DNA of 64,000 nt from Cheilinus undulatus (lineage: Eukaryota > Chordata > Actinopteri > Labriformes > Labridae). This document shows, one piece after another, positions 33,716 through 47,200 of the stretch. Made by a program: the position numbers and the translations under genes. Location of the stretch: positions 33,463,732 through 33,527,731 of the forward strand of contig NC_054886.1 in NCBI RefSeq assembly GCF_018320785.1, given 5' to 3'. A model generated the notes under the pieces. That model was not told where the DNA came from. It did no database searches and saw only the letters and a program-made list of their open reading frames with translations. Each line of letters opens with the position of its first letter. Positions within the stretch are counted from its first letter, which is position 1.

Positions 33716-36700
33716 AGAATACACAGCATTAAGATGAAGACCATGCTGACTTTTCTATAATTTGCTGATTCAAAGCATTCATTCAATTGTTGATCACAAA
33801 GGACTATAATCCTGACAGACTAGCAGGCTTAGAAACAACTAAGTTAGCTAATTCAATTCTCTGCTAAAACCACTTTTCAAAAACTAACTAAATATTGTGG
33901 ATTTATTTTTTCAGATTAAAAAAATCTAGTTTGTTTGTTAAACCAGCTAGCCACTCCTACTTTGATGGATAAAGACTTGCAATTCTCACTGTGTCTTCCT
34001 GGGTCAAAGTTTACAGTTTTGTTTACCCCTTGAGATTATAACTGTCATAAATTTTAGGACTTGGTGCCATAATTTAGTTTTTCAGTTGTAAGATGTCAGT
34101 TAAACAGGGTCAGTGTAGGATGGTATGTGAAGGACTTGAATTTGAACAGTTTGATGGAGTCTTTAAAAAGCAATGAAACGATGCCTTAAGATTCAGAGTC
34201 TAGTCTTAGTTTTTGTATTGAATCGAATTAAGAAGATAAAGTGGACTCATGCTTGGAGGGGTGACTGCCTTTAAAACTGGGACTATGTGAAGTTTGAACA
34301 TTGAGAATAATATGTGGCTGTGATAAAACTGAGTTGATAAATCGGATAAATCAAAGGGGGCATCTGATTTTACAAGGGTAGACCTTTATCAAGGACCTTT
34401 TTTAACGCCTTCATTCAGCTGTAAGAGTGAATGATTAATGAAATACAACATGTAAAAAGTCCAAGCCTCAATGAAAGAATACTCAGATTAACAAACAAGA
34501 CTTAGGCCATAATCATATGTGTTTAAGTCTGTTCACCTGCCTTATAATAATAATAATAAAAATACTACTACTACTACTACTACTAATAATAATAATGATA
34601 ATAATAATATGCTTGTTTTGTATAGAGGGTTTTCAAAGTGCTCTGACATGTCAAAGCAGAGGAGCAAAGCAACTAAGCACAACAAAAACAGCGATTACAG
34701 AACAATAAAACCCGACATCATAAGACATCAAGACCCAGACGACATGCAAACTGAGACATTATAGGACATGATTAGAGCACTGACAGCATAAGAGACCATG
34801 AAAGTAGGACTTCACAGACAGACACAAACATCACATTGACATCAAAGATACCATTAAGACCACAGGAACCAGCTTCACTGGTTGAGACCAAGAGGACCAA
34901 AGATAAAGAATATTTCAGAAATTAAAAGAGAAACAAGGAGGAATGAAAACAAGAGAGATAAACAATAAACAAGACAAGTCAGTAAAACAGTAAAATATAA
35001 AGAGGAAAAATCAATATTAAAATCAGCTGTATGAATGTAAAGGCAGTAAAAGAATATGTGATAGAAAGGAATGAGAAATAGCAGCCAAAAGGCAATGAAA
35101 TAGACTGAGATTAAGAAGGAATAAAAGCAAGTAAATATATCAAGGAACTGAGATATACTTAAAAATTATGGAAGCAGAAAACAAAGAATCAAATAAGGAG
35201 ATGACATAAAGGCGTGCTTATAAAAATGAGTTCTAAGTGATTTAAAAGATGTGACTGAGTCTTCCTCTTTCTTATCTCTGGAAGGTTGTTCCAAAGTCAA
35301 GGAATCCTGATGGAAAAATCTTGGTCACCTTCGGTTTCAAGCCTCGACTTTGTAATGAAACCTCACTGACGTTGTGTCTGAGCTGTGATAAACTCTGTTA
35401 AGAACTGATTTAACTCATTTTAAACATAAAAACTCAGATACACTGAATGAATGCAAATAAACATTAAGGTAATGCAATATCATTATTTTTTATTCACTTC
35501 CAAGCAGGTCAGTGTCGTCATCATCACCATCACATCATCATCATCACATTATTTTTCCTTTTATTATTATTTTAACATTAGAACTAAAAGAAGAAAACAA
35601 TACAAAACAGAACCGAAAGGTGAAGGTTGATGTCTTAGCTAATTGCACCTACCGCTCCATCATTCAGTGTTTTTCAGTTCCATTCACACTTATACCAAGT
35701 AAAAAAGATGCAACACAAACTATGTATGCAGCAGCCTGAGCCCTATTGTCTACTTAAAATCTCAGGTTCATCTGAGTTGCTGAGTGACTGTGGCCCAGTC
35801 ATTAGGGTCATTTGTCTCTCAGTTAAAAGGTTTAAAGTTTAATCTGAAAATTTACCCCCACTGCTGCTAGAGTTGTGTGAATGTGTATAGATGGGATTAG
35901 CTAAAACAGAGGGCCACTCTGCACAGCAGTCCTCACCATCAGTGTATGAATGTGGAGTAAATGCACTTTGAGTTGTCAGATGACTAGAAAGGTACTTTAG
36001 ACACCAAACAGTATGCCTTTTTGATGCTGTTGATTAAATAAGAAACAGTAGCAGACCACCTGTTTTTCTTTAAAGTCTTTCTTTGATGATAAATTGTGCT
36101 TGTATGCAGACGACACAGTGTCTCTACAACCTTCTATTTTAATCCCCCAGACTGAGCAAAACCTGCAGCAACTCTGCACAGGAAAAAGAGGTACTACAAC
36201 TTTAAATACAGCTTTTATTTAGTCCTATATTCACAAAGTCTTACAAAAGTTAAAAGTGTAAAAAATGTTAAAAAAAAATGTGATCATTTTACATGTATTT
36301 CATTGATCATTTATAATAAAAGCTCAAACATTTTAATTTATCTATTATGAAAAAAGTGCATCAAAGATTAAAATAAAAAGTGATAGTAAAATAAAGGTGA
36401 TGAATATGTGATTTAAACACTCAGCATCAAAAATGCATGTTAACAGTGCTTCACATGTTCATGAAGTCAAAATGAAAGTGATGATCTCTTAATTTAACAA
36501 TGTTCTATCATTTACAACATGTAATTTTCTACTCCTGCCATAAAAAAGACCATGCTTCCATCTACTCAGTTATCCAGTTTAATGTCTGAACTGCCAAGCA
36601 ATGGAGGAGACAGCTAACCTTGTAGAGCAGATGGGTTTGCCAGTCTGTCATCAGGATAATCCATCTCAAAATTTGAGGAGAACGAGGTGGTAGCTACAGG

Positions 36701-38284
36701 TGGGGTTTAGTAGTACTGAAGGCCAATAGCAAGGGCCTCCACCAGTGTGTAGCAATCAGATCAGGTGTTGGAGAGGCATCTGGCCACAGACCTCTATGGT
36801 TGGGCGTTTTGGGCTCATCTGTTGCAGACCTCTACAATGGGGCGACCTTGACCATGGGGCGCGAAGTGACGTACAATCCTTGTTGGGTTTCCCCTTAGGT
36901 TGTGGTGTGTTAAATTTAAATGTACCCCTCTAGGTAAATTCAAAATTTTGATTCATAAAATTCTGCTGGGGAGCGGTTTGGAGATGGAGAGATTACCTCA
37001 GTTGTTGCCAAGGTGACAGTTTTAGCAGAATATGACCAGATTTCTCCATTAAAACAAGAGCATAGTCACACCTAAAGCTTTAAAAGATGGAAAAGATGTT
37101 TTTGTGCTGCTCCTGCTCTGCTTCAGCATGGGTTTGCAATCATTACAGAGGGAGTTGAGTTCTACTGTAGTTTGTTATATACACACTCAATGTAATGATA
37201 GTGATAGCCATTTAGGCACAATAACAGCAACTTAAGTATGATGCAACAAGTTTAATCAAAGAAAATCAAAGCAAAAAATACGTAAAAACAACCACAGAAA
37301 ACACGTTATACCCACAAAATCCTTTAGAAAAAATGCCAACTCGCTGATATGTTAAGGTCCCTATGTGAGTCTTCACCTTGTTTCAGTGCAGCGCTGCCAT
37401 GCAGCATATTTCAGGAAACTTACTGTACATAAAATAAAGTAACAACCTACAAGTTGACAGTTTTTAGAGCTCCCCCTAAATGTGTCATTTGAGGCTTTAG
37501 GGGAAGCTTGTGCCCTTTTCAGGATAGCTGAGCTCCCCTGTAATTCCAGCTATGGTCCTATCAAACATTTTTTCATGACTGGAGAATCTGATGTAGTCCA
37601 AACAGTGAATATCTCTGAGTTCCTAGAAAAGTGTAGTTAACAGACTGCAGAGGACAGAGTTGAACTACTTTTATAAATACAGTATCCAGTGACAGAGGTG
37701 GTTTCTCTCGCCACAGGACCCATTACCCACATTACCATGATTCCAAAATGTCTAATATTGTGCATTAAAACCAAATTTGCATCTCAGCCCAGTGGTTTAG
37801 AGGTGGGTGTTTAAATGTGTTTTTGAAAATCTGCTATATGGTGGATCACAGTGACATACTTTATTCATTACTTTCATCATAACAGAGACTGTTCTGTTAG
37901 AAAAACATAGAAGAATATAGGAATACAAGATCAAAAACTCATCTGTAACTGTCCTTTGTAAAAAGGAAAAAACTTAAACTAAACTAGACTAAAACTTTAT
38001 CATCTATAGTGTGTGGTCAGCCTTGAAAAAACAAACATGCACATGCACTTTCAAACTGACTGGAAATCAGTGTCACCATCCAACTTAAAAACGTCTGTGA
38101 ATTGTTGGAGGGAATGGAAATAACCCTCACATGCACTGGGACATCTTACAAACTCTAGTAACTTCTACTGATGTTTTGAAATATCAAGGCAGACTCTGCG
38201 ATGGGAAATGCAGAGACAACGTGGACTAATTCCATGTTTCAGAAGTCCGTCCATCCATCTTCCTCTGACAGAGGATAGGTTATA
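33716..38284. other. Intergenic stretch, repeats only
   Basis: I found no exon. It contains a TAA/CTA microsatellite (34545-34612), a fish repeat with GGAAGGTTGTTCCAAAGTCA (about 35240-35400), a SINE-like piece ending in GTAAATGCACTTTGAG (35766-35975), and the second copy of the repeat at 37205-37475 followed by a piece shared with 63905-64000 (GTGCCCTTTTCAGG, GAGCTGAGCTCCC). Confidence 0.5.
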
Positions 38285-39180
38285 GTAAAAGCAGGTGAAG
38301 TTAATCAGCCCAAACAACCTTTGTCTCTGCAATGTTTTCCAGTTCTTCCCAAGGGTTTCGGAGGCATTCCCAGGTCAGATAGGATATATATTCCCTCCAG
38401 GGATATCTTGGTTCTCCCCAGAGTTTCCTTCAAGTTGGATGTGCCCGGAAGACCTCTAAAGGGAAGCAACTTAAAGGCATCCTGGTCAGATGCCCAAACC
38501 ACCTCAACTGGCAACTTTCAAGATGGAGGAACAGCGACTCTACTCTGAGGTCCCTCCAGATATCAAGCTCTTCACCCTTTCTCTAAGGCTGAGCCCAGAC
38601 ACCCTCCTGAGGACTCTAATTTCAACTGCTTGAACCCAGTCTCATAGTCCAGTCTACCCTCACTCATAAACAAGAGCCTGAGATACTTGAAGTCCTTCAC
38701 ATGGGGCAAAGACTTACTCCCCACCTGGGAGGGAGCAATCCAATGTTTTCCAATAGAGAACAATGGCCTTGAACTTTGTGGTGCTTATTCTCACCCCAGA
38801 CACTTTGGGCTCAACTGAAAAACTACCCCAGTGCCTGTTGGTGGTCCACAGCAGAAAGGCCAACAGAACCACATCATCTGCAAAGGCAGAAATGAAGTTC
38901 AGAGGTCCCCAAACTGGAAACCCTCCTCCCTTGAGATCCTGTCCATAAAAGTCACAAACAGAGATGGTGAAATGGGGCCGCCCTGGCAATGGCCGACATG
39001 CACTGGGAACATGTCCAACTTTGTGCTGAGAATGCAACACTCCTTTACTTTTCTGCAGTAACCCCACATGACCACCCTAGAGATGAGATCATAAGCCTTC
39101 TCTGAGTCCACATAACCCATATAGACTGGATGAGCAACGCCCAGGCCCCTCAAAATGTCCTGAAAGGGTAAAGAGCCGGT
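38285..39180 (-). pseudogene. LINE reverse-transcriptase relic (RTE/Rex-like)
   Basis: Minus-strand frames in succession give MGYVDSEKAYDLISR, CQGGPISPSLFVTFMDRIS, FISAFADDVVLLAF (the catalytic FADD), then VKDFKYLRLLFMSEGRLDYE and, lower, FRGLPGT and similar. The order matches a fish non-LTR reverse transcriptase with several frameshifts. It is a dead copy located just upstream of gene D. Confidence 0.85.
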
Positions 39181-39324
39181 CCACTGTCACATGGCCTGGA
39201 TGGAGTCAGACAGGGAAGGGAAGAGGGATGTTTCAGAAGTGTGATGTCATTTTTCTAGGTTTGTCAATAAGCTGAGCAAGAACAATTGATAGTTTATACC
39301 TGCTGTATTAACATCAGAATAGAT

Positions 39325-39345
39325 CAGACAGGAAGAGGAAGTTCT
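39325..39345 (+). promoter_or_regulatory. Tandem ETS/PU.1-like site upstream of gene D
   Basis: ACAGGAAGAGGAAGTTCT lies about 73 bp before the ATG and is nearly identical to the site before gene C. Confidence 0.5.
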
Positions 39346-39415
39346 CTCTGACAGGGTGTCTCTGTGTGGTCGTTACAGTTCAGAGTCACGCTGCAGCAGT
39401 CAGCAGTCAGGCATC

Positions 39416-42400
39416 ATGGACATCACATCTCTCTGCAGCAGACTCTGTGAGTTCAGGTTCTTCTCATAACTACATTACTATTTTTTTCTCACAAGTAAAA
39501 TCTAGAAAATCTCTATTTCCTCTCTCCAGTGGTCGCTGTGATGGTTCTGCTGGTTGCACAGATTAAACAGAGTCACTCTGCTCAAAATGCTGGTAGGTTT
39601 CACACTCAGTTTGTGCTTGTGTCTCTAAAATTAAACATATGGTTATGTGTCTTCTGCTAACATCTAAACAGAACTATGTTTAAACAGAGACTGCTTTTAA
39701 AATTTCTTAAAAGTTTGACGATAGAGAAACTTAAAATGTTTATTTGTGAAATGAAGCAGAAAATGCACTCTCACCTAAACTATGCTTTCTAAAAAAACAA
39801 AAAAAGGAATAAGTTGAATAAAAGTTAAACAGGTTCCTTTCTTTCACCCTCAGGTGAAGCTCGTCCTCATATTACTCCAGACAGACTGCAGTTCTTTGAG
39901 TATGAGACCGTCCACATTAGTTGTGAAGAGTTGATGGGACTGACTGGATGGAGAGTGATGCACAGACACAACAAACCAACAAATTCTTCCATCTGTACTC
40001 CTCCTGCATCAAGATGCAGCACTGAGTTTGCCTTTGAACGACACAGTGGAGAGTTCTGGTGTGAAGACGACGAAGGAAACGGCACTGGTTCCATCAACAT
40101 CACTGTTACTGGTATGTAAGACAAACCAGGAGACTCAAACCTGGGGCCCGTTGCACAAAACTAGGATCCGGGATATCTTGGTTATCCTGGCTCAACTTAT
40201 CCGTGATCCGGTTGCACAAAAGCGGGATAGTAGAAAGCGGGATATGTTATGACATAAGTTACCATGGAAATTTATTCTGTGGAGCTAGCCTGCTCCAGAC
40301 CAGGCTAAGTTCCAGGATCTATTTAATCTCATCCCTTATCTCAGTCAGCAGTCACCACAAATGGAAACCAACAGTTATTCCACTGCCCACTACACAATGT
40401 TATCACATTCAACTAGACCCACTGCCATTCTCTAAACACTCTTTGTACGACATTTTTCAGATGGATCTGTGATCCTGGAGGTTCCTGCCCGTCCTGTGAT
40501 GGAGGGATCTGATGTGACTCTTTTATGCAGAACGCAGTACTCAGAGTCTAAACATATTTCTGATTTCTACAAAGATGGTGTCTCTCTTGGGTTTGTCCTT
40601 GGTCACATGACCATCAAAAATGTTTCCAAGTCTCATGAAGGACTTTACAACTGCAGCATATCAGAAGCTGGACAATCACCAGAGAGCTGGTTGGCTGTCA
40701 GAAAAAAGGAGAAAATATACAAAGAGTTTCAACCCCCACAACAACATCCGTCTAATTTTCCCACCCAGCTGTGGATTTTTAAGATTGTAGTGGTATTCAC
40801 GTTTCTGATAGCAATGGGACTGATTCTCTGCTGCATACACAAAGGTACGGAAATGCAAGAAACCATAATGTGTGATGTTTCCTTTTAGATCATTTTTCCA
40901 ACTTCCTGCTCATTCACCGTTTTAAAAGATTACACTGCTGTGTGCCTTTTTTATGGTGATGTTTCATCTGATTTTTTCAGATTTTTTTGGTTTATTGTCT
41001 GGAAAATCACCACCACAAGAAGATCAAACAGGTCAGTGAAACCAACTTTATGTTAAAACAGGGTCCGCCTACTTTCCCTTCAGGGCAAGTACTTCCCAAA
41101 TCTACTTGCCCCATCTAAATTCCTACTTGCCCTGTCTAGGAGGTACTTTTTCTGGCTGTCAAGTGCATACATTTTGCTCACAACATACTTAGAACTAAAA
41201 TCCATTGCTTGTGGACTGTGGAAAGCAATACACTTCTTTCTTAAGAAAACTGTATTTATTAGCCATGTGTTAGCCCACTGAAAATTATAGCTATTTAACT
41301 TTGAACTGATCAGTGCAATGTGAAAGCTGCACCAGGTTGTTTTCCGAAGAAATTCAAACTCAGGAATTTCATATTTACAATACTAATAAGGTAATAATAC
41401 AAACCTAGAAATATTTTCTTCATAACTGATGAAATCAACTATTTTCAGAGGAAAATGAGGTCAGTAAAACACTGACAGTAGAGAGGTGGTGGGGTCTGCT
41501 ACACATGCACCAAGTTGGCTGGCCATTAAAATAGATGCGAGAAATATGCGTATCAACTGCACGCAAAATTGAAGTTTTGTGTATGCATTGCACGTTTTTT
41601 GGGAGTGCAATGTCGTGTTATTTGTACGCAAACTAGTGAGACTGGGTTGAAAATGGTGCTTTTCTTTAGGGCTGGGCAGTATGGCCTAAAATTGATATCC
41701 CGGTATATTTTTGCTATATCCTGACACACGATATATATCGCGATATTTTGAAATGACCTCTCAGCTGCTGTATTTAATTCGGCTCCAAATGACACTAGTT
41801 TGGTGATAAAATAGACTGTTCTATCGGATTTTTAATAAAATTGTTTGCAGAAAGTAAAAATCAATATAAAGTCAAATTTAGCTGTTTTATTTTGAAAAGG
41901 ACTTCATTCAATCTTTTACTATAAATCAAAAGTACATAAATCATGAAATACTTAGTATTTAACAGTGTATGGAAAGTCCTTAAAAGTTTTCTATGTTATG
42001 TTTACTATTGCTGATTATAAAATGATTGTTTTCCTCATTGAGGGTGAAGCAAACCTACACAGAATTCACCAATCATGCATGCCATAAATGGCCAAAACCC
42101 TGCAGTCTAGTCCTCCATTCAGGCTCACAGCTGTGATTATATTAGTCTGCTATCTGTGCTGATGAACGCTGGACCAGTTTCTGACCAGTTCATAACATGA
42201 GAGCGTCTTTAGACCTTATTCAAGAAACTCTCCGATGTGATCATGGGGGGAAAAAGCTGGTCTGGAGGCGGGAACATTTTAACTACTCGTTGTCTGTCTT
42301 GAACTGTCAGGCTGACATAAGTCTCCGTAGCTGAGGAGAAGTGGATCACATTTTTCCACTGCTGGGCCGTCTTCTCTCTGACATGTACGACTCTGGCTGG

Positions 42401-44295
42401 TAGTTTTCAGCAAAATGCTCATGCCCAGGCAAATCACGTATTCTGTGTTAGGTGTCTTTTCAACAACACTGGGCTCATGTCTTTAGTGACGTGTTGTGTT
42501 ACTGCCGCCGTTGTCTCAGAGACATCTTGCGGTGTATTTTAACTAATACCGCGTGAGTTCAACCTCTTCCTTTTCAATGCTGAACGACTGCTCAACGCTG
42601 CAGATCCAGCGTGGTTTCTCGCTGTCTCAAAAGTCAGCGAGCTCCCCGCTAACTAGCCACGCTGCTCTGTTTACCTTCCTCTCCCTTGTTTCTCACCACT
42701 GATGCGCATGTGCAGAGGGGTTTTCTGGATGGGCGGAGGAGAGAGAGTGAGCTCTCTGCTGTGAGAGATGCGTTCAGGGACTATGGGAGAAGCAAAACTC
42801 CAGTGAGAAAAACTTCCACATAATTTATACTCGGATGTTTGCGATAGAGTCATTTTTTACATTGTGGGTGGCAAAAGCCGGGATACATTGAGTATACTCG
42901 ATATATCGCCCAGCCCTACTTTTCTTCTGTTTTTATTTGGTTTATTCATCATGAAACTGAAGAAATTTTGCAGATACGTGAAAATCAACCAATTAAGATT
43001 TTTCTTGTTTGATTGAAAATCTCTTCCCCAAAACTATATATTGCCCTTTTAAAGTGCTATTTCACGGTTCCACCCGTAACTGTAACAGTTAGACCAGTGG
43101 TACTCAACCTTATTTTACCACAGAGCCACATTGTCTAAAAAATACTTTAGCGAGAGCCCCAATACAAACTGGGAATGTAAGGTAGATGATAGATCTGTTA
43201 ATCTGCAGATGAAATGAAATAAAACAGTGGACTGGTGGATAATTATGAGGTTAAATGGGATACAAGTGTCTGTATAGAGTCAGAGGAACCAATCTGTCAC
43301 TGATAATGAGCATATATTTATTTTATCACTGATATCAGGCTAAAACCTTTTGTTTTAATTTTTCATGATTTATTTTGTTTTTATAAATCATATTTATATC
43401 ATTTTTTTAAATTATAAACTTTTCATTCCCTGAAAAGTCATTTTGGAGATACCAGTCTTTGGCCCAACACCAGCGTTATGAAAGTTCACCTGGCCTAAAG
43501 ATTTTTTAGATATTAGAATGAGCTGAGTTTGAGTTCTGAGATGTTTTTCAAAGAAAATGATAAATTATGGTTGGATATTTGGGTATTTATATCTCACATT
43601 GGGGCATTTACTGTAGTTCTGTGGCTTTATTAACATAAAAGAGATGCTTTCTAATTTTTTTCCGCTCATTATTATTTCTTTAGTTAAAGGGGGAGGGGCC
43701 TCATATTGGTCTTTGCCCTGGGCCTCCAAATGACTAAAACCAGCCCTGACACACCTGCAGCTCTCCAGACACATTGTTTCACCCTGCCTCATTTTGGAGC
43801 TTTGCTTTTATATTTCTGCTCTTTTGACAATATTTATGATCTTCAGTGCATTAAAGATCAAATAAAACACCCACGTTTGGACAAATTTAACTAGATATGA
43901 CGTTATCTCTCCACTTGTGATCCGTGTGAGTTGTGCTTGTTGATGATGCACATCGGCATAATTGTCAAAAGATCTGGGTGTGAGAGAGCATCGGCAGGAT
44001 GTGGCTGGAGAAAAAGTTAAAATGAGGAAATGGGAAGCTTTAGATTAAACACGACAACAGAGGCAGCGACACACTGCATCCGGCTACTCATAAGTAACAG
44101 AAACGAGAGAGGAAAATAATAAAATTAATGAATGAAAAATAAATACAAATAACAAAAAAGGAGAAAAAGGAAAAGGGTCTAAAGAGATCAGGGTTACATC
44201 CCTTTCATATCTCATCAGCTGTTTTTAACATATTTTCTGCATCTCTTTCAGATAGCTGCACAGAAACACTGAATACTGGAAGACAGTCTCTGTGA
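39416..44295 (+). CDS. Gene D: Fc-receptor-like receptor with short tail
   Basis: Six exons: 39416-39446 and 39530-39592 (signal peptide), 39854-40111 (D1), 40461-40844 (D2 plus TM), 40981-41031, 44252-44295; all in phase 1, 276 residues. D1 and D2 closely resemble gene C (ITPDRLQFFEYETVHISC, HSGEFWCEDDE; VPARPVMEGSDVTLLC, FYKDGVSLG, SHEGLYNCSIS), so the two genes are tandem duplicates. The membrane region QLWIFKIVVVFTFLIAMG has a Lys at its outer edge. The tail has no Tyr motif; the first tail exon matches that of gene C, then a 3.2-kb intron full of hAT elements replaces the ITIM exons. Basic TM residues plus short tails are typical of activating receptors pairing with an ITAM adaptor; here that is an inference. 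Another acceptor at 45195 would give an alternative short end. Confidence 0.85.
40142..40345. mobile_element. Harbinger-like MITE fragment
   Basis: GGGGCCCGTTGCACAAAACT at the left and CTGCTCCAGACCAGGCTAAG inside match a widespread fish Harbinger-type MITE. It lies in the D1-D2 intron of gene D. Confidence 0.55.
41667..42918. mobile_element. hAT-type non-autonomous element with perfect 8-bp duplication
   Basis: Ends TAGGGCTGGGCAGTAT and (inverted) TAGGGCTGGGCGATAT are flanked by CTTTTCTT on both sides (41659-41666 and 42919-42926). It has no transposase. It lies in the last intron of gene D. Confidence 0.88.
43093..43945 (+). mobile_element. hAT-related repeat, second copy of the 32.2-kb element
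   Basis: It begins with CAGTGGTACTCAACCTTATT and continues in step with 32202-33120, including TTGGAGATACCAGTCTTTGG and GGCCTCATATTGGTCTTTGC. It lacks the TA tract of the other copy. No second terminus was identified. Confidence 0.7.
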
Positions 44296-47200
44296 GCTGT
44301 TGTGGTGGAGGTTTCCATGGCCCAGCTGGATGGTAGAGGGGGATTTTTTTTTTCTTTTCTTTTTCTTTACATTATGAAGACTGAATTTAGGAAATCAGGT
44401 TCTGCAAAAATACATATGTTAAATGTCTTTGAAATGGTGAAAAAAGAGTAAATAAAAAAAGAGTACTGAGCTATCTGGGACTGCTTCTTCGCCTGTGCAT
44501 TGCATGTATTCGGTCTGGGCCAGAAAGTGTCTCACCCAGCTAGGTTTATTTTTAAAAGCTGTAGAAATACTGAGGATACTGTGGAGGTTGAATCACCTTG
44601 GTGTTTGTGCTCAGTCTGTTCATGTCTGAAATAGCTGAGAACATGAGAACATGATCGCTGTAAACTCTGTTAGACGGTTTGTGGTAAACTTGAACCATTA
44701 ACCAAAGTCTGACCCCAGACAGACACTCAGCAGTAGACGTATCTACAATAATAATACTGCGGTTAATATCAGCCATATAAAAGAACTGAACCACAAAGTT
44801 TCACTGATAATAATCTGTGAGAGAAAAGTGTGAAAACACACAGACTGCTCCTTTAATAAGAGGAGACTTCTGCCCTCTACTGGCCAAACATTGTTTGTAA
44901 AATATTGACTAAAGTTTTGACTCAAAAGCAACAACAGCTGTATTAATATAGCATTGCACCACATGCTAAACTAAAAACTCTTTAATGTGAGGAAAATAAT
45001 TTGATAACTGAGTTAACTATTTCTTTGAAATGCATGATTTTGTTGCTCATGTGTTTTGTTCCTCTACTTTAATTTACAGACATGTAAATGTTTACCTTAG
45101 ACGTTCTATGAAATAAAAATGTCTTTGGGAGTAAAACAGTTCTACATCTTACACTCTGTGTCTTTTCCTTTCTGCTGTCTTTCTTTGTTTTCAGATCACA
45201 CAGCAGCACACACCTGACAAATTATTGTGTATGATGATTAAAAATGCAAGAATCTACTGTGGTGTGAGGAGAATAGTTGAGTCTTTCACTGGGCTGCCCC
45301 TGGCTAAAGTGAGGCTCTAAGCAGACTCTGATATGAGGCCCCCCGTCTTTGCATGTCCCCCCAGCCCTGACCATCCTAGCCCCAACATACTCACTCAACA
45401 TTACAGCAATGATTAAACATAAACAAGGCATGGTCTATAGTATTACCTACTGCAGGGATGCGCAAATGATGAGTTTACAATGTTTACAATGAGCAAGGTC
45501 TTTCTCTAAACTGAAATAGTCCCACACCACACTTCGCTTCGCTCTCTTCATTTTGCATTTCGGGCATATTGAGATAATGCATTGCGCTGCTCGAGCACTT
45601 CTCCTGTCTCTCTCGCCTTAAGTTAAAGTGCCCCCTGGTGGGTAAGATGTCTGATTGCTTTTGTTAAAACCCACACACACTGTCGTGACGGTAGATATTG
45701 ATGTGCAGTGCAGAGTAAGACGTGTTTAGTCTCTTTATTAAATGCCAACATCAGATCGACTAAACTCCCTGTGATTAACCAAATTCTTAATGACCAATTA
45801 ATCAATCATTGATGAATTGTTCCCATCCCTAATTAGAAAAGCAGTTCTGAGATATGATTAAGTCATTAACGGGGATCACATATAAAATACTCCCACAGAC
45901 CTGTGTTTTAGAAAAACTATTGTCTGAAAAAAAAAGACAAAAATGATCACAGCTTTTAATGCTTGTATTCCTTCTTGGAATAATCATATTCTATTCTAAA
46001 TTTTATTTTCTTTTATTTAAAAAACAGTCATCACTGTAGTCATGGTGAATGTTCATCCTACTCTTTGTGCCACTTGGCTTTTATACAACTAGATTATTAA
46101 TTTTCAATAAACCTTTATTTAAGTAGATGCAGAACCACTGAGACTGACATCTCTTCTGTAAGGGTGACTTGGCCAAAAGGTTAGCAAAAAAAACAAACAG
46201 GCAACTACTCAGAAAAATCCTCTTACTTTTGTTCTAATTAGAAAGTGGATGCATGTAATTATGACTATAACCAAGAGTGGTATGGTTAAAAAATAATTTA
46301 GCAGTTTTATCTTGGTTGTACCACTTTAAATGAAACGTGTACCTAGCCACTGTTCACTGAAAATAAATGATTTTTCTTTCATTATTTCAGAAAGTAAAAA
46401 AAAAAAAAACTTTGTATGTGGCTTTAAATGTCAGCGGGAGTTAAATGATGCTGCGTTTATGGGCAGTAATACAGTAATACCGGGGTAGGAAATTTTAAAA
46501 AACAGCCGACTTTACTGTGTAATGATGTACCGCCAGCAGCACCACTGCCTGTGTGTGTAGATGCTTTAAAAGTGATTTAAAAAATTCCTGCTAATGATGT
46601 CCACCATTGCAATTTTGCAAAAGACAAATGTGTGCATAGAAACTCACATACCATGGCATGGCACAGCCCTGGTATGGCGTGACCCTTGCACCTGTCCTCT
46701 CTAAGATCAAACTTTTAAACTTGCACCACTGGCTGTAACGTGATCCACCAAAACATCAGTTTAAAACTACTCTAATTCTTCTTTCTGGGTGTAGATCAAT
46801 GATGAAAAATTAAGTTTATTAATAATCACAGGTGCTGTATCCTGCAACAGCAATGCCAGGCAAAATTAAAACAATCAAAGGTTTTAAAAACTCATCTTTA
46901 TCCCTTTTATTTAGGGGTGCAACAATACATGTATCTGTATTGAACCGTTCAATACAGTGCGGACCAAACTGAGACCACTGAATCGAACAATACTCGATTT
47001 TATATTTATTTTATCAACTTCTGATGAGGCGCTCTGTCCTGAAAGCTCAGTGGATATGTTCTGCACAGCAGAGCATGGTTCAGGTATAGCTGCACCAGAG
47101 ACATTTAATTTTTCATTTGTTTTTTTTGTTTTTTTTTTATATTCTTATAGAACTGTACACCATAGAACAGTGGTTCTAAAATTATTTTCATGTCAGGGAT

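Noticed and set aside
34517-34708. Leu/Ile-rich frame as a membrane protein
   Set aside because: Created by a trinucleotide microsatellite (TAA/CTA).
44552-44794. 80-codon minus frame before an AATAAA
   Set aside because: Not recognised, no acceptor or promoter could be matched; kept only as a note in the intergenic entry.
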